Part shown: positions 7,742-15,975 of the stretch, one piece after another | How the letters are laid out: each line of letters opens with the position of its first letter | Position numbering within the stretch: the first letter of the stretch is position 1 | Assembly (NCBI GenBank): GCA_902779075.1 | Contig: CACZAK010000074.1 | Coordinates: 1 to 49,585 of the forward strand | Source: an uncultured bacterium | GTDB taxonomy: Bacteria; Verrucomicrobiota; Kiritimatiellia; RFP12; UBA1067 | Reading direction: 5' to 3' | DNA: 49,585 nucleotides | Translations under genes and position numbers: made by a program | Notes under the pieces: generated by a model | What the model was told of the DNA's origin: nothing | What the model saw: the letters and a program-made list of their open reading frames with translations, nothing else | Database searches by the model: none

Positions 7742-8644
7742 ATGAAAAGAATAATACTCTTAGTTGTAACTAACATTGCCGTCATGCTCGTCTTGATGGT
7801 GGCGTTTCACGTAGTGTGCGCGTTCCTGGGCGTGGATCCGATTGCGGCGTTCGGCGGCACGGGTCTGGACATGACGTCGCTTGCCGTCTTCTCGCTCATC
7901 TTCGGCATGGGCGGGGCCGTCATATCGCTGCTGCTTTCGAAGACGATTGCGAAGCTCAGCGTCGGCGCGCGGGTGGTCAACGGCACCGAGGGCGAGGCGG
8001 AGCGGTGGCTCGTCGAGACTGTGCGTTCGCTCGCGGAGCGCGCGAACGTGCAGATGCCTGAGGTGGCGATCTACGAGGGCGAGGCCAACGCCTTCGCGAC
8101 GGGCGCGTTCCGGAACCACGCGCTTGTGGCGGTATCCACGAAGATCATGGAGCAGATGACGCGCGAGGAGCTGCGTGCGGTGTTAGGACACGAAATGAGC
8201 CATGTGGCGAACGGCGACATGGTGACGACGACACTCGTGCAGGGCGTGTTGAACGCCTTTGTCATCTTCCTGTCGCGCTTCGTGGCGGCCGTGGCGGCGG
8301 GCGCGCTTGCGAAGGACAGAAACAGCCGCAGGGGAGCTTCGCGCGGCATCTACTACCTCGTGTATTACGTGCTGCAGATGGTGCTCGGCATCGCCGCGTC
8401 GCTCGTGGTGTGCTGGCACTCGCGTCGGCGCGAATACGCGGCGGACGCCGGGAGCGCCAATCTGCTGGGGTCGCCTTCGCCCATGATCGCGGCTCTGCGC
8501 CGTCTGGACAACCTGCGGCCGGGGATTCTGCCAGATTCGCTCAGGGCGATGGGGATTAACGGACGGAAGGCGTCGCTCTTCGCCACGCATCCGTCCATCG
8601 ACGACCGCGTGGCGGCGCTGGAGCGCATTATGCGCGGCATCTAG
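7742..8644 (+). CDS. htpX: HtpX-like M48 membrane metalloprotease
   Basis: Zinc metalloprotease of the inner membrane, 300 residues from ATG7742, close to the usual HtpX length. Two N-terminal membrane segments (about residues 4-26 and 39-60) precede the cytoplasmic catalytic site His150-Glu151-xx-His154 (GHEMSHVANGD). Glu231 in REYAADAGSA is the expected third zinc ligand. Two further hydrophobic segments (about 165-190 and 203-222) lie between them. The family degrades misfolded membrane proteins under envelope stress. An upstream in-frame start at 7637 would add residues encoded by the palindromic repeat; ATG7742 is preferred because the membrane segment begins there and a -10 box lies 10 bp before it. 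Confidence 0.93.
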   Translation: MKRIILLVVTNIAVMLVLMVAFHVVCAFLGVDPIAAFGGTGLDMTSLAVFSLIFGMGGAVISLLLSKTIAKLSVGARVVNGTEGEAERWLVETVRSLAERANVQMPEVAIYEGEANAFATGAFRNHALVAVSTKIMEQMTREELRAVLGHEMSHVANGDMVTTTLVQGVLNAFVIFLSRFVAAVAAGALAKDRNSRRGASRGIYYLVYYVLQMVLGIAASLVVCWHSRRREYAADAGSANLLGSPSPMIAALRRLDNLRPGILPDSLRAMGINGRKASLFATHPSIDDRVAALERIMRGI

Positions 8645-8755
8645 TTAGATAATTTGAGATAGTTTCTATAAAATTGGATAGCATAAACCACCATCTGTAG
8701 GCGCGGCGGTTCCGTTTTTCAGGCTTGGCATGAAATCTGCTCTTGACATCGCGCT

Positions 8756-10942
8756 ATGGCTACTTTTAAGAACATATCGCATAATGCGGTGCTTCGCAGG
8801 GCTTTTGGGTACTGGGCGAACGTGGTACGCAATTATGACGGATTGATGAGGGAATGGGATTTCTTCGACCTCATCTGGCGGTACATGCGCCGCGAAGAAG
8901 TGGCGGAGATGCTTCGCATCCATTACACCAAGGCGGAGCTGAGTCCGCTCACTGAATGCGGACGCGACCCTCTTGACCTTGAGGTCGACGGGGTCAACGA
9001 GATGCTCGCACGCATCTGGAACGAGAAACCTCTCCGCAAGATGCTGCGCCGTCTCCTTGAGCTCATGAAGAACCGCATCCTCGCCCACCTCGATGTCGGG
9101 GAGGACGATGCCGCGTTCGACGCGCGTTTTGCGAATCTCTGCTCGTTCATGAACCTCAACGAGGTGGAGGCGGATTTGTTCATGCTGATGTTCGTGCGCC
9201 GGGATACGATCTTCGACGACTTCCCCGAGAACGAGAAAATCATGGAGCGTCCGCTGTACTACGCGATGGCCATTGACCGCTCCTACTCCGAGGTGCTCAA
9301 GGCCCTGAGCAAAAAGGGCAAGCTCGCGCGTTACGGGTGCATGGACGACGAATACTGGTTCAACTACAATGAGTTCGACGCCTATTTCACGGGTACGGAT
9401 GAGTCCCCGCTTGACGAGCGCTACTACAAGGTGGCGCGGGCCGAGCCTCTGCCGTGGGAGTTCTTCGGCGACCTCTCGGAGAAGGACGGCGCTCTTCTCA
9501 AGGAGATGCTCGCCGCCCGCGCGGCCGGCGGCCGGCTCAACGTCCTCTTCTACGGCGCTCCCGGCACGGGCAAGACGAGCTTCGCGTGCGCGCTCGCTAA
9601 GGCTGTCGGCGGCACGGCCTACGAACTCTTGCAGGGGGAACGCGACGGAAAGAACATCTCCACCGAGTCGCGCATGGCGGGCATCCAGATTTTCAACGAG
9701 CGTGTCGCGGGCGCGCACACGCTGCTTATCGTGGACGAGGCGGACGAGCTTCTGCGCACGAACGCGGAGGTGTACGGCGGCGGTACGGGAAATGGGCACA
9801 CCGAGAAGGGCGTGATGAACACCATCCTCGACGGCATGCGCGCGCCCGTCATCTGGATTTCAAACGCACCCGCCGAGGTGATGGACGAGTCCGTCCGCCG
9901 CCGCTTTGACTACTCTATCTGCTTCAAGGCGCTCACGCCGGCGCAGCGTCAGGCCATCTGGCGCAACAACGTCCAGAAGTTCGGCATGGGGGACATCATC
10001 GGCGACCAGTCCGCCGAGCGCTTCGCGGACCTCTACGAGACGAGCGCCGGCGGCATCACGATGGTGCTGGAGAACGTCCGGCGTCTCAATCCCGAGGCCG
10101 GGCGGGTCGAGGAGCTCGTGGACCGCATTATGAAGCCGCACTGCGAACTCATGCGCCGTCCCGTGCAGGACGGCAAGCTCCAGCCGGCGTCCGACTACTC
10201 GCTCGAGGGCCTCAACATCCGGGGCGACCTTGGGCTTGACAAGGTGGTGCAGGCCGTGCGCAACTTCCAGGCCCGTCAGGCCGCCGGCGGCGGGAAGGGC
10301 GGCCCCGACCGTCCGCGCATGAACCTCCTCCTCTGGGGACCGCCCGGCACGGGCAAGACGGAATTCGTCAAGTACCTCGGTTCTGAACTCAAGACGAAGG
10401 TCGTGGTGAAGATGGGCTCCGACCTCCTCGACATGTACGTGGGCGGCACGGAGGCGCGCATCCGCGACGCCTTTCAGGAGGCGGCTGCGGAGAAGGCCGT
10501 CCTCTTCCTCGACGAAATAGACGGCCTCGTGCAGGGGCGCGAACGCGCGTCCCATTCCTGGGAGGTCACGCAGGTGAACGAGCTTCTCCACCAGATGGAA
10601 AACTTCGACGGCGTGATGGTGGGGGCGACCAACTTCTTCGCGAACCTCGACCAGGCCATACTCCGCCGCTTCACCTTCAAGCTCGAGTTCGGTTACCTCG
10701 ATACGGAAGGAAAGCGCCTCTTCTTCGAGCGCATGTTTGCGAGCCGCCTCACCTCTTCCGAGGCGGCGCGCCTCGACGCCATCCCCGATCTCGCCCCCGG
10801 CGATTTCCGCACCGTCCGCCAGGCGATGTTCTACCTGGATGGTGTCGCCGACAACGCCATCCGCCTCGGCGAGCTTGAGAAGGAGTCGTCCGTCAAGCGC
10901 CAGGGCCGCGTCTCCGCCCCCGTCGGCTTCAGCGCGGCATAA
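8756..10942 (+). CDS. Tandem AAA+ ATPase (728 aa)
   Basis: Two AAA+ modules follow an N-terminal region of about 245 residues with no recognised domain. Module 1 has Walker A GAPGTGKT (267-274) and Walker B LLIVDEADEL. Module 2 has Walker A GPPGTGKT (528-535) and Walker B VLFLDEIDGL, with a sensor-1-like GATNF and an arginine-finger-like ILRRF. Both sites look intact. Module 2 resembles the FtsH/Cdc48 group; module 1 is more divergent. No protease or membrane segment is present, so an unfoldase or remodelling role is plausible but unproven. No Shine-Dalgarno precedes ATG8756; the next methionine is residue 31. It stands alone between htpX and the rubrerythrin gene. Confidence 0.85.
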   Translation: MATFKNISHNAVLRRAFGYWANVVRNYDGLMREWDFFDLIWRYMRREEVAEMLRIHYTKAELSPLTECGRDPLDLEVDGVNEMLARIWNEKPLRKMLRRLLELMKNRILAHLDVGEDDAAFDARFANLCSFMNLNEVEADLFMLMFVRRDTIFDDFPENEKIMERPLYYAMAIDRSYSEVLKALSKKGKLARYGCMDDEYWFNYNEFDAYFTGTDESPLDERYYKVARAEPLPWEFFGDLSEKDGALLKEMLAARAAGGRLNVLFYGAPGTGKTSFACALAKAVGGTAYELLQGERDGKNISTESRMAGIQIFNERVAGAHTLLIVDEADELLRTNAEVYGGGTGNGHTEKGVMNTILDGMRAPVIWISNAPAEVMDESVRRRFDYSICFKALTPAQRQAIWRNNVQKFGMGDIIGDQSAERFADLYETSAGGITMVLENVRRLNPEAGRVEELVDRIMKPHCELMRRPVQDGKLQPASDYSLEGLNIRGDLGLDKVVQAVRNFQARQAAGGGKGGPDRPRMNLLLWGPPGTGKTEFVKYLGSELKTKVVVKMGSDLLDMYVGGTEARIRDAFQEAAAEKAVLFLDEIDGLVQGRERASHSWEVTQVNELLHQMENFDGVMVGATNFFANLDQAILRRFTFKLEFGYLDTEGKRLFFERMFASRLTSSEAARLDAIPDLAPGDFRTVRQAMFYLDGVADNAIRLGELEKESSVKRQGRVSAPVGFSAA

Positions 10943-10975
10943 GATTTTGCATTGGTGTGCAGGGCCGTGTTATGC

Positions 10976-10981
10976 TATAAT
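10976..10981 (+). promoter_or_regulatory. -10 box of the rubrerythrin gene
   Basis: TATAAT, preceded by TATGC, lies 59 bp before the rubrerythrin ATG and just after the ATPase gene stop. A weak -35 (TTGGTG) lies 18 bp upstream. Confidence 0.55.
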
Positions 10982-11040
10982 GGCGGCGTCGGCGGGAATG
11001 GGTCTTGTCGGCAACCTTGAAAGAGAAGGAGCAAAAAAAG

Positions 11041-11589
11041 ATGACGAAGTACGTGTGTCCGATCTGCGGTTACGTGCATGAAGGCAACGAACCGCCGGAG
11101 AAGTGTCCGCAGTGCGGCTGCGCCGGCGCCAAATTCCTCGTGAAGGAGGCTACGGACAAGATGACGTGGGCCTGCGAACACGAGATCGGCGTGGCCAAGA
11201 GCCTTGACGCCGAGGTCGTGAAGGGCCTCGAGATGAACTTCACGGGCGAGTGTACGGAAGTGGGCATGTACCTCGCGATGAGCCGTCAGGCCGAGCGCGA
11301 GGGCTATCCTGAGATCGCCGACGCGTTCAAGCGCTATGCGTTCGAGGAGGCCGAGCATGCGGCGAAGTTTGCCGAGCTGCTGGGCGACGTGCTGACGAAG
11401 TCCACCAAGAAGAACCTCGAGCTCCGCGCGGCGGCCGAGCAGGGCGCTTGCGAAGGCAAGCTCCAGCTCGCCAAGCGTGCGAAAGAGCTGAACTACGACG
11501 CAGTCCACGACACGGTCCATGAGATGGCCAAGGACGAGGCTCGCCACGGCGCAGGCTTTGAAGGTCTGCTTAAGCGCTACTTCAAGTAA
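11041..11589 (+). CDS. Reverse rubrerythrin
   Basis: Peroxide-reducing non-haem iron protein, 182 residues. A rubredoxin-like module is at the N-terminus (CPICGY and CPQCG, about residues 6-28). It is followed by a ferritin-like four-helix domain with di-iron ligands in [28 protein letters not shown] and [10 protein letters not shown]. Rubredoxin first and di-iron second is the 'reverse' order known from strict anaerobes, where the protein removes hydrogen peroxide and oxygen. An AAGGAGC ribosome binding site precedes the ATG. It appears to be a single gene with its own promoter. Confidence 0.93.
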   Translation: MTKYVCPICGYVHEGNEPPEKCPQCGCAGAKFLVKEATDKMTWACEHEIGVAKSLDAEVVKGLEMNFTGECTEVGMYLAMSRQAEREGYPEIADAFKRYAFEEAEHAAKFAELLGDVLTKSTKKNLELRAAAEQGACEGKLQLAKRAKELNYDAVHDTVHEMAKDEARHGAGFEGLLKRYFK

Positions 11590-11634
11590 GGCGCTGCGGG
11601 TAAGGCCCTGATGCCGTCGGAGTGATGACCAGCC

Positions 11635-12246
11635 GTGGAAGTGTTTTTCCTGAGACATGGCGAAACGGAGTGGAACCGCGACAAGCGGATCCAGGGTGCC
11701 ACGGAATGGACTGACCTCACCGACGATGGGATTCGCGTTGCGGAGTCCACCCGCGACGGAATGCTGTCTCGGGGCCTTGCTTTCGACCGGCTCTACTCCA
11801 GCCCCTACCGCCGAGCCCTGCACACCGCGCAGGTCATCGGCGCGGGGTTGGGTCTGGAGCCTGTCGTGGACGTTAGGTTGCGCGAAATCTCATTCGGCCC
11901 CTACGAGGGGACGCACTACGGCGAAGGGCGTTTCGCGGATGACAACATTCGTTGTTGCTTCCAGGATCCGCCCCGCTACGTCGCACCGGAAGGTGCCGAG
12001 TCGTTCGATGCCGTCGCGGCGCGCGTGAGAAAATTCCTCGACGACGAGCTTGCACCGCTATCCGGGCGCTTCGCGCGCGTGCTTGCCGTCGCCCACGGCG
12101 GCATCCTGCGCACGGTTCTGCGCCTTGCGGCGGGAATCCCCCTGCAGGACTTCTGGAAGGGGACGCAGCCCAACTGCTGCTGCCACATCGTCGATCTTTC
12201 CAACGGCCGCCTCACGCTCAAGGCCCGAAGCGTCGTATTCCGATGA
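11635..12246 (+). CDS. Histidine phosphatase (phosphoglycerate-mutase-like)
   Basis: A 203-residue protein of the histidine phosphatase superfamily. The phosphohistidine motif is LRHGETEWN (His8). YSSPYRRALHTAQ carries the second arginine, a glutamate lies in the central 'SFGPYEG' segment, and VAHGGILR carries the second catalytic histidine. Such proteins include cobalamin-pathway phosphatase CobC, fructose-2,6-bisphosphatases and broad phosphatases; the substrate cannot be told. The start is GTG11635, since the RHG motif lies seven residues in and no ATG is available in frame nearby. It is convergent with the surface-protein gene, with 27 bp between stops. Confidence 0.85.
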   Translation: MEVFFLRHGETEWNRDKRIQGATEWTDLTDDGIRVAESTRDGMLSRGLAFDRLYSSPYRRALHTAQVIGAGLGLEPVVDVRLREISFGPYEGTHYGEGRFADDNIRCCFQDPPRYVAPEGAESFDAVAARVRKFLDDELAPLSGRFARVLAVAHGGILRTVLRLAAGIPLQDFWKGTQPNCCCHIVDLSNGRLTLKARSVVFR

Positions 12247-12273
12247 CCCGATGTGGGGCGAGTCCTGCCATCA

Positions 12274-14145
12274 CTACGGGACGGGAACCACCGGGCCGGG
12301 ATCAGGGGTGGGATTGGGCTCTGGGTGCGGCTCCTCGTCGCAGATGACGCTCACGCGCACGCTGGTGTCGTCGTACAGCACTTCGTACCTCACGTTTGTG
12401 CCTTCGGCCTGGCCACTCACGCAGGTGTTAGTCCATGCGCTGGTGATCGTGCCGAATCCGCTGGCGATCGTGTACGTGTTGCCTTCGGGCGTCGCGGTGT
12501 CGCCAATCAGCTTAAGGCTGCCGCCATTGATCTTCAGCTCGGCCCTGCCTTCGCCGGACAGCGCGGCCGCACCGTTCAGCCTGCCAAGATCGACGATCAG
12601 GGTGCCGCCGCTCTGCACGAACGCGCCGGTGTGTCGCAGGGTCTGTTCAAGCGTCAGTTTCGTTCCCGTGCCGGACAGGACGCTTCTGTACGTACTGATC
12701 TCGCGCGCAAAACGGACGTCGCCGCCGTTCACGGTCAGGTTGGTCACATACAGACTGCCGTCGCCTTCAAATGTGTACTCACTGCCGTTCACGGTCATCG
12801 AGGACGCCTGGAGGGCGCCAGCCAATGTGACAGTTCCCGCGTTTTTCGCAGTGAACGTCACGCTGTCGCCATTGTGGAAGTCGGCAGTGGTGCCGTCGGC
12901 GTCAACCAGCCAGTTACGTTTTCCGTCATACGCTTTCCACTGGGTGCTGCCGCCGTTCCAGGTGAGGGCGTAGTTGATGGACGGCGTGACGACGTCAGAC
13001 GGCACCGGGGCGGCGACGGCGATACAGGCCTTGATGAAGGAGCCGCATGACGACGGAACGGCGATCGTCGCGGCGCCGGCGGAGTATGTGACGTTCGCCG
13101 CCGGAATCGCCATCGGCGTGAGGGCGTCCAGCGCGTCGCCCGCCTCGACGCAGATCACGCCGTTGATCTGCGAAAGGTCAACCGCCGTACCGCCCGCCGC
13201 CGCGACCACGCGGATTGTCGCGCCGCCTTCCGCCATCTCGATGCCGTCGATGCGGAGCTCGGCGGGCGTCGCCGACGGCGCCACGTTCAGGAGATACTGC
13301 TCCGTATAGTCCATAGAGGCATAGTCGCTCACGCTTTTTTCATAAACCCACTTCCAGAACTTCACGTCGTCAGCCTGTCCGGCCCACGCGGGCTTGACGG
13401 CATTGAACATGTTGGTGACCGAGCCGGCAATGAAATTAGTGCTCCCGGCGGAGAAGGAAATCGTGCCGTTCACCTCGTCGTAGAGTCCGGCGCGATTGTC
13501 CTTGATGCAGGGAAGGTAGTGGCGCAGCAGATCGAACTCGCCGGTCGTGTCGTTCTTCTTGAATATCTTCATTTCGTAGAGCTTGCCCTGGCCCTTCCAA
13601 TCTGGCCTCCCGCCGTAGTTGGTGGCGAACACGAAGAGGTTGAGGTGCAAGTTGACAATTCCGTTCGTCGCGAAAGTCTCGCGGTCGGTGGCATCGAAGG
13701 TGTTCATGCCGTTCTGTATCAGCTCAAAGGAGTTGGTGCTCGACATGTCCGTGATGATCTCGCACCGTTGCCCGCCGACGAAGGAGACAGAGTTAGCGGG
13801 ATTCCGGCGCTGCTTGAGTCCGTAGGCAAAAAACGGCTTGCCATTGTACATGTGGCACAAGAAGATGCGGGAACGATTATCCGATTTGGCGGAGACCGTG
13901 GCCGCATCAAGGAGCGACCAGTCGGGATTGCCAGAAAAGGTCGCCCACGCGAAGTCGATGCTGGCCTTGAGACCGATCTCGGCGTTGACGCCCGTGTCGA
14001 TGTACTGCTCCCCCGTCGCCTCAATGTAGTCGAGCAAGGCGTCCGGCTCGGCGGTGACGGTTTCTCCGGCGGCGGCGCAGGTCGCGAGAACGGCCGCAAC
14101 CGCGATCATCGCGGCGGCAGTTGAGCGAAAGATTCTCGTTTTCAT
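12274..14145 (-). CDS. Secreted LamG-like surface protein (gene A)
   Basis: 623 residues. The signal peptide MKTRIFRSTAAAMIAVAA is nearly the same as in two neighbours. Residues of about 35-240 form a concanavalin/LamG-like domain (start LLDYIEATGEQYIDTG, end AGLYDEVNGTISF). Residues of about 430-600 are beta-strand repeats of autotransporter-passenger type (AGTVTLAGALQASSMTVNG). The C-terminus is a proline-rich acidic tail and there is no outer-membrane barrel. AGGAG lies seven bases before the ATG. Compared with the paralogues, the leader lacks about 15 bp that hold the -10 box, so the gene may be silent or depend on read-through. The function is unknown; adhesion or polysaccharide binding is an inference. 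Confidence 0.8.
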   Translation of the reverse strand: MKTRIFRSTAAAMIAVAAVLATCAAAGETVTAEPDALLDYIEATGEQYIDTGVNAEIGLKASIDFAWATFSGNPDWSLLDAATVSAKSDNRSRIFLCHMYNGKPFFAYGLKQRRNPANSVSFVGGQRCEIITDMSSTNSFELIQNGMNTFDATDRETFATNGIVNLHLNLFVFATNYGGRPDWKGQGKLYEMKIFKKNDTTGEFDLLRHYLPCIKDNRAGLYDEVNGTISFSAGSTNFIAGSVTNMFNAVKPAWAGQADDVKFWKWVYEKSVSDYASMDYTEQYLLNVAPSATPAELRIDGIEMAEGGATIRVVAAAGGTAVDLSQINGVICVEAGDALDALTPMAIPAANVTYSAGAATIAVPSSCGSFIKACIAVAAPVPSDVVTPSINYALTWNGGSTQWKAYDGKRNWLVDADGTTADFHNGDSVTFTAKNAGTVTLAGALQASSMTVNGSEYTFEGDGSLYVTNLTVNGGDVRFAREISTYRSVLSGTGTKLTLEQTLRHTGAFVQSGGTLIVDLGRLNGAAALSGEGRAELKINGGSLKLIGDTATPEGNTYTIASGFGTITSAWTNTCVSGQAEGTNVRYEVLYDDTSVRVSVICDEEPHPEPNPTPDPGPVVPVP

Positions 14146-14167
14146 TCGTCGGCTCCTATTTGAGCAA

Positions 14168-14329
14168 AAGGACAGAAGACAAAGGACAGAGGATTTAGGA
14201 CAAAGGACAGAAGACAGAGTATTGGACTGGATGGTGCTTTGCACTTCACAGCCACCTATCCTTTGTCTTCTGTCTTTTGTCCTCTGTCCTCTATCCATCC
14301 TTTGTCTTTCGTCCTCTGTCTTTTGTCCG
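14168..14329. repeat. Purine/pyrimidine hairpin element, copy 1
   Basis: A purine-rich arm of GGACAGA/AGGACAAA units (14168-14219) faces a pyrimidine-rich arm of TTTGTCCTCTGTC units (14260-14329). They are separated by a loop containing GGTGCTTTGCACTTCACAGC (about 14232). A second copy with a nearly identical loop lies at 19750-19939. Both sit just upstream of surface-protein genes on the minus strand and could form long cruciforms. Open frames through the element are not genes. Confidence 0.75.
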
Positions 14330-14339
14330 TTCTCCCCCC

Positions 14340-15622
14340 TCACTGCTCCACCGCGCGGAGGCGGAAGAATCGGCGGTTTTTGTCGGTTTCGTTGATCACC
14401 GTCTCGCCGGAGGGATTAAGCGAGTAGGTGGCGGAATTGCCCGTGCAGTTTACGTTGTCCGATACGACCACCGAGAAGGTGAAGTCGGAGGTGTTCACGA
14501 GCGGCGGGGTGAGGATCACCGCCTTGCCTTCGGCGTTGAACGTGATCCCGAGCAGCGCGAAGTCGCCCGTCGGGACGTCAAAGAGGTAACGGAACACGTT
14601 GTGGATGCCGCTGGCGTCCGTTTCGTCCCACGCGCCTTCGACGCCGTTCGCGGCGGCCCAGCTCTCGTAGGGTGAGGGATCGTAGGTGACGCTGCCGGAC
14701 GCGCTGCATCCGGCAAATCCTCGAACAGGACGGACAGGCTGCCCGCAGTAGCGGTAGTTGGAGTATTGCTGGGAGAAGCTCTTCGAAGTGAAGTGGAGTC
14801 TCCACGCGTAGCTTAAACGGCCCGGATGCGGCGTAGAGGACCAGTGCCGTTGGTGATCCACGTGGTGGTGCAATTGTTGATGAGTGCTTGAAACTCATCG
14901 CTCGTCGGCATACGCCATGGGGCACCAAGGTGCGCCGTTGCCGCGTCATGCGCCGCCACGAGATTGGTGGTCGCGTCGATCCAGCCCTCCGACTGAAGCG
15001 TCGAATTGTCCTTGTTCATTGTCGGACACGTTATCGGCGACGAATCCGAATCTGGAAACGGACTGTTGCTCATTTGCACGCCCGTGCTCGACACCCATGT
15101 CACGTCGTAAAAGCGGCTGTTGCGTTCATCCCACGTTCCTCCGCTTCGGGTATACCCCACCGTGTCGCCCCACCAGAAGTAGTAGCCGCACTCCTCCGGC
15201 TCCGAGGCGCCCACGTTGCACTCCGCCCAATACGGCCCGCCCGTCCAGAGCTGGACGCCGCCGAGGTTATTGCCGCCGGGGTTGAGGTTGATTGCCATCA
15301 CGAAAGAGGCGTCGGTTAGAACGCGCACGCCGCCGAAGGACGAGGCGAAGTCGATCACGTTCGTGTTCGCGCCCACGACAACGTTGTTTTGGGTGAAAGT
15401 CGCGCTCGCGCCATCGGCCCTGAGCGTGATTTCCGCGACGGCGTTCGCGGGAAGCGTCCCGCCAACCGTGTATTCGACCGTCGCCCTGCCCGAATAGGGA
15501 TACGACTGGTGAAACTTCGTGACAGTGACGGTGGTCTCGGCCATCGCGCCCGTCGGCAGCACGGCTGCGATCGTCGCGACCGCGGCGAGGAGGATTCCCC
15601 AATTGGTATTGGCATTGGTCAT
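14340..15622 (-). pseudogene. FISUMP-type secreted protein, internal deletion and frameshift
   Basis: The N-terminal part (15622 down to 14813) has a signal peptide (MTNANTNWGILLAAVATIAA...). It also has the start of a Fibrobacter succinogenes major paralogous domain: PYWAECNVGASEPEECGYYF, then PWRMPTSDEFQAL. This frame stops at 14813. The rest of the domain continues in another frame (to 14340): WSSTPHPGRLSYAWRLHF, then YRYCGQPVRPVRGFAG and a C-terminal module ending RFFRLRAVEQ. The middle of the FISUMP fold is missing at the junction (about 14838-14855), so this is an out-of-frame deletion. The gene follows gene B's end by 28 bp. A sequencing error alone would not explain the missing segment. 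Confidence 0.8.
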
Positions 15623-15650
15623 TGGCAACACTTTCACATTGGCAACATTC

Positions 15651-15975
15651 TCACTCTTCCGGATCAGGTTCCGGCTCAGGCTCCGGCTCCCACGGCTCAT
15701 CCCACGGTTCGTAGGGGATGAAAATCCCAATTTCGGCCTTGAAGAACTTGGCCGTGACGCTGCTGTTCATGGTGGCGACCGCAGTCTGCGTGATGGTATC
15801 GTTGCTTGCGGTGACGAGGTTGAAGCTCGGATCGCCCGTGAAGTATTCGACGCTCTCGTCCGGAATCGGGTCTCTGCCGAAGCTGGCGGCGAGATCATTC
15901 GCGCCGTAGATAAGGAGCGTACCGTTGATCCAACCCGCCAGCGGAGCCTTGCGGACGAGCTGCACCGTCATGGAG
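15651..15975 (-). pseudogene. Displaced C-terminal module of gene B
   Basis: This frame (MTVQLVRKAPLAGWINGTLL, then YGANDLAASFG, ending in a Glu-Pro tail) matches the last ~105 residues of gene D. In gene D it continues the frame of the GFKDPEG...GFTQ segment; here the two are in different frames and about 45-50 residues between them are missing. It is therefore the cut-off end of gene B, not a gene of its own. No ribosome binding site is seen. Confidence 0.8.
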
